Source: Streptomyces goshikiensis
Lineage (GTDB): Bacteria > Actinomycetota > Actinomycetes > Streptomycetales > Streptomycetaceae
Reading direction: 5' to 3'
NCBI RefSeq assembly: GCF_014650555.1
Contig: NZ_BMVE01000020.1
Location: 46,060 to 110,059 of the forward strand
DNA: 64,000 nucleotides
Shown: positions 57,175-64,000 of the stretch, piece by piece
Numbering within the stretch: position 1 is the first letter of the stretch
How the letters are laid out: each line of letters opens with the position of its first letter
Position numbers and translations under genes: made by a program
Notes under the pieces: model-generated
What the model saw: only the letters and a program-made list of their open reading frames with translations
What the model was told of the DNA's origin: nothing
Databases searched by the model: none

Positions 57175-57981
57175 ATGACAACCACACGCACCATCTCCTT
57201 GCAGCCCGACCTGCCGCTCACCCTGACCGAGGCGGGCGTCGACCACGGCAGGCCTGTCCTGGTCCTCCACGGCGGCGGAGGGCCGGCCACCGTCGCCGGG
57301 CTCGTCGGACACTTCGCACGGAGCGCCCGGGTCATCGCGCCCGTACACCCCGGCTGGCAAGGCACCCCGCGTCCCGCTTGGTTCACCGGCGTTGACGACC
57401 TCGCACTCACCTACCTCCACCTCCTTCACGATCACGGGCTGCGCGACGTAGTGGTCGTCGGCACCTCCCTCGGCGGCTGGGTCGCCGCGGAGATGGCCGT
57501 GCGGGATACGGCAGGCCTCATCTCCGGCCTCGTCCTGATCGACGCGGTGGGCGTGCACGTCGAAGGCGAACCGATCCGCGACTTCTTCGCCCTCGGCGCC
57601 CGCGGCGTCGCCGACCATGCCTGGCACGACTCGGACCGGTACTTCGTCGACCCCGCAACGCTGACCGCCACGCAACTCGCCGCCCAGCAATCCAACATGG
57701 CTGCCCTGCGCGCCCTCGCGGGCGACCCCTACATGCACGACCCCAAACTGCGGGGTCGCCTCGGGCGCGTACGCACCCCGGCCCTGCTGCTGTGGGGAGC
57801 CGGCGATCGGATCGTGACCCCGGCCTACGGCGCCGCCTACGCAGCCGCCTTCGACAATGCCCGCCTCCACGTCATTCCCGAAGCCGGGCACCTACCGCAC
57901 ATCGAGCAGCCCGAAGCCGTCTTCGCCCTGGTCGATGAATACCTGCGCAGCATCGACAGCCCTTCCCCTGTTGCCAGTTGA
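57175..57981 (+). CDS. Alpha/beta hydrolase under MarR control
   Basis: 268 residues from ATG 57175 (MTTTRTISLQPDLPLTL); ATG 57163 is four codons upstream. It has the oxyanion segment VLVLHGGGGPATVAGL, nucleophile elbow VVVGTSLGGWVA (Ser about residue 98), acid in LLWGAGDRIVTP, and His in PEAGHLPHIEQP. This is the meta-cleavage-hydrolase/haloperoxidase-like branch. Substrate unknown. It ends at a strong bidirectional hairpin. Confidence 0.9.
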   Translation: MTTTRTISLQPDLPLTLTEAGVDHGRPVLVLHGGGGPATVAGLVGHFARSARVIAPVHPGWQGTPRPAWFTGVDDLALTYLHLLHDHGLRDVVVVGTSLGGWVAAEMAVRDTAGLISGLVLIDAVGVHVEGEPIRDFFALGARGVADHAWHDSDRYFVDPATLTATQLAAQQSNMAALRALAGDPYMHDPKLRGRLGRVRTPALLLWGAGDRIVTPAYGAAYAAAFDNARLHVIPEAGHLPHIEQPEAVFALVDEYLRSIDSPSPVAS

Positions 57982-58021
57982 CCAGCGCGTCGACTGCAAA
58001 GGAAGGACTCCGCGGACAGAA

Positions 58022-58055
58022 GGGACCGGCAGGGGGTACGCCCCCTGCCGGTCCC
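58022..58055. terminator. Bidirectional terminator hairpin
   Basis: Perfect 15-bp arms (58022-58036 and 58041-58055) around a TACG loop lie between two convergent genes, 41 nt from the hydrolase stop and 13 nt from the hypothetical gene's stop. Confidence 0.8.
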
Positions 58056-58067
58056 GTACTACGTGCT

Positions 58068-58595
58068 TCAGCCCCGCCAGGCTTCCTCCACCGCCGCGCT
58101 GAGCCGGCGGCGCGTCATCCGGGGGCTCAGCTGCGTCAGGCGGCCGACCGCCCGGGTCAGCCCGTCGGGGTCGCCGAGCCGGGGTGTTTCGTCCGCGGCG
58201 ACGATCTGCGACAGCAACTCCTCCAGGAGGAAGGTGTCGAGGAGCGGGTAGGGGCGCGCATGCCGGTCGAAGGTCAGCTTGCGGTCCTCGTAGGGGTGGC
58301 GGAGCGTCATGTCGAGGTGCCCACCACCACGGCCCCGGAAGGGGCCGGGCAGGTTGCCGAGCATCCCCGCCAGCGTGTACTGCCCTGTACGCGGGTGCCC
58401 GCGCCCGATGTAGACGCCGATCCCGAGCATGATCCGGGACCACGGGATCAACTCGCCGTCCCCGTCGGACGCCCGCCGGTACAACCCCTCCGCACGGAAT
58501 TCGAGCCACGATCCGTCGGAACGGCCGGAGTCTCCGACCACCCAGATGTCTCCGGCCCGTTCGAGTGGCCCCAAGGCCGTACGCGTATCCGTCAT
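58068..58595 (-). CDS. Conserved hypothetical protein
   Basis: 175 residues from ATG 58595. The N-terminal half is beta-rich (DIWVVGDSGRSDGSWLEFRA, then ELIPWSRIMLGIGVYIG), suggesting a PH-like or similar sandwich. The C-terminal half is helical, with LDTFLLEELLSQIVAADETP and a basic end RMTRRRLSAAVEEAWRG. No catalytic motif, signal peptide or membrane segment is seen. I do not recognise the family. It follows the ALF-repeat gene on the other side of a hairpin. Confidence 0.7.
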   Translation of the reverse strand: MTDTRTALGPLERAGDIWVVGDSGRSDGSWLEFRAEGLYRRASDGDGELIPWSRIMLGIGVYIGRGHPRTGQYTLAGMLGNLPGPFRGRGGGHLDMTLRHPYEDRKLTFDRHARPYPLLDTFLLEELLSQIVAADETPRLGDPDGLTRAVGRLTQLSPRMTRRRLSAAVEEAWRG

Positions 58596-58616
58596 GGGCT
58601 CATCCGATCACATGGC

Positions 58617-58650
58617 CAGGGCCGGCGGCGCAACGGCCTCCGGCCCTGGC
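58617..58650 (-). terminator. Hairpin downstream of the ALF-repeat gene
   Basis: Perfect 10-bp arms (58617-58626 and 58641-58650) with a 14-base loop lie 22 nt past the minus-strand stop of the ALF-repeat gene. No U tract. Confidence 0.55.
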
Positions 58651-58672
58651 GGCGGTGTCTGCCTCTACTCCT

Positions 58673-61600
58673 TTAGAAGAGGCTCAGGAGGCTGGTGACC
58701 GGCGAGATGAGGTCGTGGCCGAACTGTGTGATCTTCGTGGCCACGGGAGCCACCACCTTGCCGCCGACCTTGCCGAGCGCGCCGATCCACTGGGACTGGC
58801 CGAAGGTGATGAGGCCCAGGGCGGTGCCCCCGAGGGACGCCTGGAACTCGCTGCTCGTCCATCCGTAGGCGAATCCGTTGAGTACGGTGCTGATGGCGGA
58901 CATCCCCACCGAGGCGATGCCGAACCCGAGGGCGACGGCCTCCAGGGGTGGGAAGAAGATGCCCGCGATGCCCAGACCGGCGGAGATGAATCCATAGCCG
59001 ATGCTGACGTAGTTGGTGGCGTTCGCCCACCACTTGACGTCCTTGTACCAGGGAACGTCGGTCTTGACGGTGTCGTTGTCGGCCGTGTCGGCCGGGCTCT
59101 TCCCGAGCCCCTTGGCGGTGCGCGCCTCCTCTGCCGCTTGCTTCGCCGCCGCCGTGATCTCAGCCGTCCGCTTGTCCTGGGCGATCTGGTGCGCCTGGCT
59201 CGCGGCGGCCGACGCCTCCCTCGCGTTCTTGCCGGCCTGAAGGGCGGAGGCGTGGGCGGAAGCGGCCGACGACTGGGCGGAGTTGGCGGAGGCGACCGCG
59301 CTGCGCGCGGAGTCCAGGGCACGGCTGGCGGAGTAGTTCGCCGAGCGCGCGGCGGTGCGCGCGGCGGCGGCCGCCTGCTTGGCCCGGTCTGCCGAGGCCT
59401 GCGCGGACGCCGCCGACTTCTCGGCGTCGTTCGCGAACGTGTTCGCCTGCTGGCGGGAGGTCTCGGCCTGCCTCGCCGACTCGATCGCCTTGTCCGCCCA
59501 CCGCTGTGCATCGGTGGCGGCGTCACGGGCGTTCGCGGCGGCCTGCTGGGCGCGGTGGGCGTTCTCCTCCGCCTGGTACGCGATCTTCGCGGCGGCCGCG
59601 ATCGCGCCCTGCATGGCGGCGATGTGGGTGGCGGAGTCGAAGTCGAGCAGAGCGGTCTTGTACTGGACCGAGGCGATGAAGTTGCGGCGAATCCACGCCG
59701 GGCCCTCCAGCGCGGCCTGGGCGTGAGCCTTGGTGTACCGGCCACCCGTGGCGATGAGGGCCGCGGTGGCGACGGAGTCGTCCTCCCGCTGCGCCGCCTC
59801 GTGCTTGATGTTGATGAACTCGTACAGGGCCTGAGGGGTTCCGGCGTTCAGTGCCTCGGTCGCCGCCTGCTTCACCGCCTTGCCGGGGTTGCCGGCCAGG
59901 ACGCGGCCGACCTGGACGCGGTTGTCCGTAGCGGCTGCCTGGATCGCGCCGGTGACGAGGAACTTCGTGGCGGCTTCCGGGTCGCTGCTGGCCACTGCCT
60001 TGGCTGCGGCATCGGCGATGTCCGGGGCGCAGGTCCGGGCGAGGTAGAGGCTGGTCTCCCGGTCGTCCTGCCGCTGGGCGATCTGCCGGTCGGTGTCGAT
60101 CCAGACGTGGATGTCGGAGTCCGTGCCGGCCAGGGCGAACCGTGCGGCCTCCAGGGACCAGGTGCCCTTGGAGCGCATCGAGGTGACGGCCGCCTTGCGT
60201 CCGAGCGCGGCGGCGAGGTTCGTGTCACCTGCTCGGAGCGCCGACTCGGCCCGGACTATGAGGTCCTTGTGGGCCTGCTCGTCCTGCGCGGCCTGGGTGC
60301 GCTTCTCGGCGAGCTCGGCCCGCTCCCGATCCTCGATCTGCTTGAGGAGGCGGGTCTCCGCGACCGACTGCTGGGCGTCCTGGTCGAGGCGCTGCCACTC
60401 GGCCTCGCGCGCGGCCTTCTCCACCTCGACCGCCTTGCCGACGGCTTCGGTGGCGGTCTTCGCGGCCTTGCTGGCCTCGTTGGCGAACTCGGTCGACTTG
60501 GTCGCGTACTCCAGCGCCTGGCCCGCGTACTGGACGGCCCAGTCGGCGGCCGCGGCGGCCCTGTCGGCGTGGTCGGCCGCGTCGTTCGCCGCGTCGCGTG
60601 CTGTGCGGGCGGCGGCCGCCGCCGTGTTCGCGAGGGTCTGTGCCATTCCGGCGGCGTTGGTGGCGATCGTGGCGTTGGTGCTGGCGATCTGCGCCTCGCG
60701 CCGGGCTTCCGCGGCGTCCGCCTGGGCGATGCCCGCAGCCTCGGCCGCCACGGCCGAGGAGTTGGCGGCGCTGGCGGCGTTGCGTGCGGCCGACGCGGCG
60801 GATGCTCCGGCGCCCGCGGCGTGTGACGCGGCATCGGCGGCGAAGTTGGCGGCGGTCGCCGCATTACGGGCCTTGGCCGCGGCGTTGCGGGCGGCGACGG
60901 CGGCGTCCTTGGCGGCGGCCGACTGGGAGGCGTCCTTGGACGCCGCGATGGCGGCGCCGTACGCCCGAGCCGCGGCGGAGCCGGCGGTGGCCGCAGCCTG
61001 GCTCGCGCCGGCGGCGGCGTACGCGGCGCGGCGGGAAGCCTGAACGGCGGCATGGGAAGCATTGGTCGCGACACGCGCGGCGTCGGCCGCACCCCTCGCA
61101 GCCTCGGCGGCGCTGCGGGCCGCCTTGCCCGACCTAGCCACGTCGTTCTGGGCCTGCTGGGCCTCGTACGCGGCCTTCTCCGCCGCGTCCTTGGCCTTCT
61201 GGGCGGCGTCGATGGCGCGGGCGGAGGCCTCCTCCGCCTGCTTCGTCATCGAGTCGGCCTTCTTGCCCTCGCGCTCGACGACCGCGACGAGTTCCTCGAT
61301 CTTGGTGGCCTCCTGGTCGCGGGCTCGCGCGATGTGCTGGCCCGTCTCCAGGAACCACTCGATGTCCGAGGCGGTACCGGACATGGCACGGGAGGCGTAC
61401 TTCTTCACCTCCGGACCGGCCTGGAAGGAGAGCTTGCCGACCTCGACGCGCATGTCCTCCAGGCGGGCGGTGTACTGCCCGTCGGTGAGGAACGTCTCCA
61501 GCGCGGCCTGGGTGCCGGCGTTCAGGGCCTCGTTCCCGGCGCGGTTCACGCCCTTTCCGCCGTTGGCCATCACGATGCCGGTGGCCACCCGCAGGTCCTC

Positions 61601-62032
61601 CGTGATGGCGGCCTTGAAGCCGCCCGCGAGGTAGGCGGTGATGGCGGCGTCGCCGCCGTTCATCGCGGCGCTGGCCTCACGCCGGATGCCCTTGCCGCCC
61701 CGCGCCATGGAGGTGGCGACGGCGACGCGGTTGTCCACCGCGGTCTCCGCGGGGAGCGTGACGGTCAGGAAGGTCTGGATGTCGGCGTCGGAACCTGTCA
61801 GCGCTGCTTCCGCGGCGGCGCGGACACCCTTGCCGCCCAGCAGCCACGCCTTGACGACCTTGGCGCGGGGGGTGTTGGGCAGCCCGAACGGGTCGCTGCC
61901 GTCGCCTTCCGGCGGCGGGGTGTCGGCCCATGCGGCGGCGGGGTTGAGAACGAGGCTGGAGGTGGTGACGACAGCCGTGGTGGCAGCGACGGCGGCGAGA
62001 ACACGCCGCCGGCTCCAATAGGTGGTGTCCAA
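58673..62032 (-). CDS. Tat-exported ALF-repeat, Ala-rich coiled-coil protein
   Basis: About 1119 residues from TTG 62032, chosen because GAAGGACC lies 4-8 nt upstream and it places a Tat signal (SRRRVLAAVAATTAVV...AAAWA) at the N-terminus; an ATG at 62164 would add 44 residues. Two sets of ALF repeats, each with 'DNRVAVATSMARGGKGIRRE' or 'NPGKAVKQAATEALNAG' type units, cover about residues 50-290 and 640-800. Long Ala-rich helices built on AxxAAxxA cover about 290-620 and 830-990. The C-terminal 110 residues are hydrophobic and Gly-rich (GYGFISAGLGIAGIFFPPLE, then SVGMSAISTVLNGFAYGW), like a pore-forming or toxin-translocation region. Streptomyces ALF-repeat proteins are secreted and some carry toxin tails. 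No immunity gene is obvious. Confidence 0.83.
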   Translation of the reverse strand: MDTTYWSRRRVLAAVAATTAVVTTSSLVLNPAAAWADTPPPEGDGSDPFGLPNTPRAKVVKAWLLGGKGVRAAAEAALTGSDADIQTFLTVTLPAETAVDNRVAVATSMARGGKGIRREASAAMNGGDAAITAYLAGGFKAAITEDLRVATGIVMANGGKGVNRAGNEALNAGTQAALETFLTDGQYTARLEDMRVEVGKLSFQAGPEVKKYASRAMSGTASDIEWFLETGQHIARARDQEATKIEELVAVVEREGKKADSMTKQAEEASARAIDAAQKAKDAAEKAAYEAQQAQNDVARSGKAARSAAEAARGAADAARVATNASHAAVQASRRAAYAAAGASQAAATAGSAAARAYGAAIAASKDASQSAAAKDAAVAARNAAAKARNAATAANFAADAASHAAGAGASAASAARNAASAANSSAVAAEAAGIAQADAAEARREAQIASTNATIATNAAGMAQTLANTAAAAARTARDAANDAADHADRAAAAADWAVQYAGQALEYATKSTEFANEASKAAKTATEAVGKAVEVEKAAREAEWQRLDQDAQQSVAETRLLKQIEDRERAELAEKRTQAAQDEQAHKDLIVRAESALRAGDTNLAAALGRKAAVTSMRSKGTWSLEAARFALAGTDSDIHVWIDTDRQIAQRQDDRETSLYLARTCAPDIADAAAKAVASSDPEAATKFLVTGAIQAAATDNRVQVGRVLAGNPGKAVKQAATEALNAGTPQALYEFINIKHEAAQREDDSVATAALIATGGRYTKAHAQAALEGPAWIRRNFIASVQYKTALLDFDSATHIAAMQGAIAAAAKIAYQAEENAHRAQQAAANARDAATDAQRWADKAIESARQAETSRQQANTFANDAEKSAASAQASADRAKQAAAAARTAARSANYSASRALDSARSAVASANSAQSSAASAHASALQAGKNAREASAAASQAHQIAQDKRTAEITAAAKQAAEEARTAKGLGKSPADTADNDTVKTDVPWYKDVKWWANATNYVSIGYGFISAGLGIAGIFFPPLEAVALGFGIASVGMSAISTVLNGFAYGWTSSEFQASLGGTALGLITFGQSQWIGALGKVGGKVVAPVATKITQFGHDLISPVTSLLSLF

Positions 62033-62272
62033 AACGGTCCTTCGGGATAGCGCCTGGCGATCGACGCACAGACGGTGGCGTTTCGCCATGCAGAGAATTG
62101 TTTTGGCCGCGCCCATGTGCCCCGGCACGTAAGGAAATCGGGCGGGGATACGACGGATGTTCATCGCGACCTTATGCGGCGATCAGCGTATTGAAAACCC
62201 GCGACGCGCACGAGAGCGAATGATCTGAAGCACAGTCAAATCTGGAATCTCGCGCTCCAGTCAGGGAATTCG

Positions 62273-62291
62273 GAAGTGGAACTTCCACTTC
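62273..62291. promoter_or_regulatory. Inverted repeat in the divergent ALF / secreted-protein region
   Basis: GAAGTGGAA-c-TTCCACTTC is a perfect repeat with 9-base arms and one central base, immediately followed by TTGACG (62292-62297), a possible -35 for the plus strand. The whole gap 62033-62626 is otherwise free of a convincing gene and is AT-richer than the genes. The secreted-protein gene starts at 62627. Confidence 0.45.
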
Positions 62292-62626
62292 TTGACGAAA
62301 AACATACGGCGTGGCGAAAATTCCCCACAGCCCTTGCGTGGTTTATCCCGATTTGCACTCCGAATATCGTTGGACAGACACCGAGGTGGAGTGTTTCCAT
62401 ACGGGAGCCGCGGGGTGCGTGCTCACCCTGTCGTTCCCTCACACCCCTGTCTCCGGCCTGGGTTTACGGAACTCTGGGCGAGCAGTTACGATCCGGCTGG
62501 GAGTGGGGGGCTTCCAGTGGGGGACGGACTCGTGGACGAGTCGTTTCCCGTTGGTCAAATGACGTCCTTCAATCCAGCGTTGACTCATGTTTCGGGACTT
62601 CCTCGAAACCGACGACTAGGACAGCG

Positions 62627-63142
62627 ATGAAGGCACGTAAGGCAATTGTGCGAACTGTTGGCGCGGCCATGGGCGCGGGCGCCTTGGCATGGTTCGCGAT
62701 TGCGGGCGGCGCGACGGGCGCACCCGTCGCGGACACCGCCTCCATGAAGGCGATCGCCGACGAAGGCCCTGGCTACGCCGTCGAGGACTTCGCCTACCCG
62801 AACGCCGACAAGATCCTGGCGGAGCAGCACATCACGCTGAAGCGCGGCGATGGCCACATCCTCCTCGCCGACTGCGCGAGCGCGACCGACCTGCTTGAGG
62901 TCTATGGCCGCAAGAACGAGAAGACCTGCTTCAAGGTGACCGGCAACAGCGGCTACCTGGCCCTGGAGATTCCGGCGGTCTACTTCATCAAGGGGAACAG
63001 CTACGCCGCCAAGGTGGACATGTCGGCTGGTTCCCTGCAGAAGTCGTTCGACATCACGAAGAACGACTGGACTCCGGTCGGTGAGACCGCGGACGAGCAG
63101 GGTCGTGATTTCATGCTCATGGAAATCAGGACCGCCAAGTAA
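62627..63142 (+). CDS. Small secreted hypothetical protein
   Basis: 171 residues from ATG 62627, with AGGA 7-10 nt upstream; open sequence further upstream is not protein-like. The signal peptide is basic MKARKAIVRTVG followed by AAMGAGALAWFAIAGGATGA, with cleavage after about residue 32. The mature part is of mixed fold, with two Cys (LLADCASATD and KTCFKVTG) that could form one disulfide. It ends in DFMLMEIRTAK. No family is recognised. It lies between the ALF-repeat protein and a trypsin-like protein, both exported, so it may act outside the cell with one of them; this is only positional. Confidence 0.75.
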   Translation: MKARKAIVRTVGAAMGAGALAWFAIAGGATGAPVADTASMKAIADEGPGYAVEDFAYPNADKILAEQHITLKRGDGHILLADCASATDLLEVYGRKNEKTCFKVTGNSGYLALEIPAVYFIKGNSYAAKVDMSAGSLQKSFDITKNDWTPVGETADEQGRDFMLMEIRTAK

Positions 63143-63335
63143 CACCCTTTATGGCCAGCGCTCCTTTCCCGGTGCGGAGTCATCAACTCTGAATCCCAGA
63201 TGTCTTGCAAACGGATTCGCTGAGCCGGATCCGGTCTGTTCGCCTCCCCTGAGGCGCCGGACCGCCCCGGGAGGAGAAATCGCGGCAGCGCCCTCGTTCG
63301 CTTTTCGGCACACTTGTTCAACTGAAGGAAGAAGC

Positions 63336-64000
63336 ATGCTTGCACACCGTCCGCGTTCGGCGCGGATGACGGGTCTCCTGGTTTCGGCTACCGCGGTTTC
63401 GGCGGGTCTGATTCTGCCTGCTCCCGCCGTGGCGGTGACTGGTCCGGAGGCTGCTGCGGGTCAGTTCGCGTCGGTGGTGAAGCTGAGTGTCGGTGATGAG
63501 GCCAACTCGCGTGGCTGCACTGCCGTTCTGGTTGACGAATCGTGGGTTGCGACGGCGGGGAGCTGTTTCGCGGCGACGCCGGGTCAGCAGGTTCCGGCCG
63601 GGAAGCCGGCTCTGAAGAGCGTCGTGACCTTCGGTGACGGGAAGACGGTCGAGGTGGTGGACCTGGCGCCCCGCACCGACCGTGACCTGGTCCTTGCCCG
63701 TCTTGCTGAGCCTGCCAAGGGTGTCGCGGGTGTCAAGCGTGCGGCCGCTGCTCCGGCTGCCGGTGCCGCTCTTACGGCGGTGGGGTTCGGGCGTACGAAG
63801 ACGGAGTGGGTTCCGGAGAAGCCCCACGTCGGTGCGTTCACGGTCGACTCCTCGGCCGCGACGTCGCTTGCGATCACGGGCAAGGGCACTGACGCGATCT
63901 GCAAGGGTGACACCGGTGGCCCGCTCCTGAACGCGGCCGGTGAGCTGGTGGGCGTCAACAGCCGCTCCTGGCAGGGAGGATGCCTCGGCATCCCGACGAC
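63336..64000 (+). CDS. Secreted trypsin-fold (S1-like) protein lacking catalytic His and Ser (3' end outside window)
   Basis: Starts at ATG 63336, with GAAGGAAGAA upstream, and runs off the window after about 221 residues. The signal peptide ends near APAVA. The chymotrypsin fold is clear, but at the catalytic His position the usual TAAHC reads TAGSC (in 'SWVATAGSCFA'), and GDSGGP reads CKGDTGGPLLN. So His is replaced by Ser and the nucleophile Ser by Thr, while the Asp motif RDLVLARL remains. It is probably a pseudoprotease. Related Streptomyces proteins often carry FG-GAP/VCBS repeats after this domain, which would lie outside the window. Confidence 0.85.
   Translation, partial: MLAHRPRSARMTGLLVSATAVSAGLILPAPAVAVTGPEAAAGQFASVVKLSVGDEANSRGCTAVLVDESWVATAGSCFAATPGQQVPAGKPALKSVVTFGDGKTVEVVDLAPRTDRDLVLARLAEPAKGVAGVKRAAAAPAAGAALTAVGFGRTKTEWVPEKPHVGAFTVDSSAATSLAITGKGTDAICKGDTGGPLLNAAGELVGVNSRSWQGGCLGIPT

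Noticed and set aside
58565..60826. Plus-strand open frame of 753 codons
   Set aside because: Antisense to Ala-rich coding sequence, giving Gly/Val/Leu-rich nonsense.
58673..62032. Repeats in the ALF gene as a DNA repeat array or CRISPR
   Set aside because: Repetition is at protein level (Ala codons, ALF units); spacing and sequence vary and there are no conserved DNA repeats with spacers.

Overview
The window is high-GC DNA with GTG/TTG starts, ribosome binding sites of the GGAGG type, leaderless promoters and many protein families typical of Streptomyces (ALF-repeat protein, CsbD-like and PRC-barrel stress proteins, short leader peptides, transposase relics). I read it as a Streptomyces chromosome segment, probably an accessory-rich arm. 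No rRNA, tRNA or CRISPR array was seen.

Layout. 1-4.4 kb: a DevS-like GAF histidine kinase (cut by the window edge), a PPK2 polyphosphate kinase and a SulP transporter. 4.4-9.2 kb: an arsenic cluster (APC permease, ArsC, two ArsR regulators, an aquaporin and a FAD monooxygenase with a Cys-rich tail), with no ArsB or Acr3 pump in view. 9.4-10.3 kb: two small hypothetical genes. 10.8-31.4 kb: a Tc-type toxin locus. A TcB-TcC fusion ending in a nuclease-like domain converges on a four-gene operon of three kelch beta-propeller proteins and a 3071-residue TcA. 31.6-34.7 kb: an RpiB-like isomerase, a hypothetical protein, and an AhpD-like gene divergent from a LysR regulator. 34.6-41 kb: a patchwork of transposase and recombinase relics holding a HEPN-like protein, a flagellin homologue without D0 and a secreted beta/gamma-crystallin-like protein. 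41-49.6 kb: a beta-propeller protein, YceI, small stress proteins, a preATP-grasp ligase, a methyltransferase and a PEP-mutase-family enzyme. 49.9-54.8 kb: a hydrolase, then a SAM-hydrolase-like gene behind a Met-codon-rich leader with an intrinsic terminator, then a family-3 amino-acid ABC transporter behind a leaderless Cys-type leader peptide. 54.8-58.6 kb: MerR/MFS and MarR/hydrolase divergent pairs. 58.7-64 kb: a Tat-exported ALF-repeat coiled-coil protein, a small secreted protein and a trypsin-fold protein lacking two catalytic residues (cut by the window end).

How the genes fit together. In the Tc locus, TcA would form the pore and injection channel, and the BC fusion would form the cocoon that carries the toxic C-terminus. 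The kelch proteins are co-transcribed with TcA and may be surface-binding or assembly partners; this is inference. In the arsenic cluster ArsC makes As(III), which could leave through the aquaporin, with two different ArsR proteins controlling divergent units. The 50.9-54.8 kb unit looks like sulfur amino-acid homeostasis under two successive attenuator leaders.
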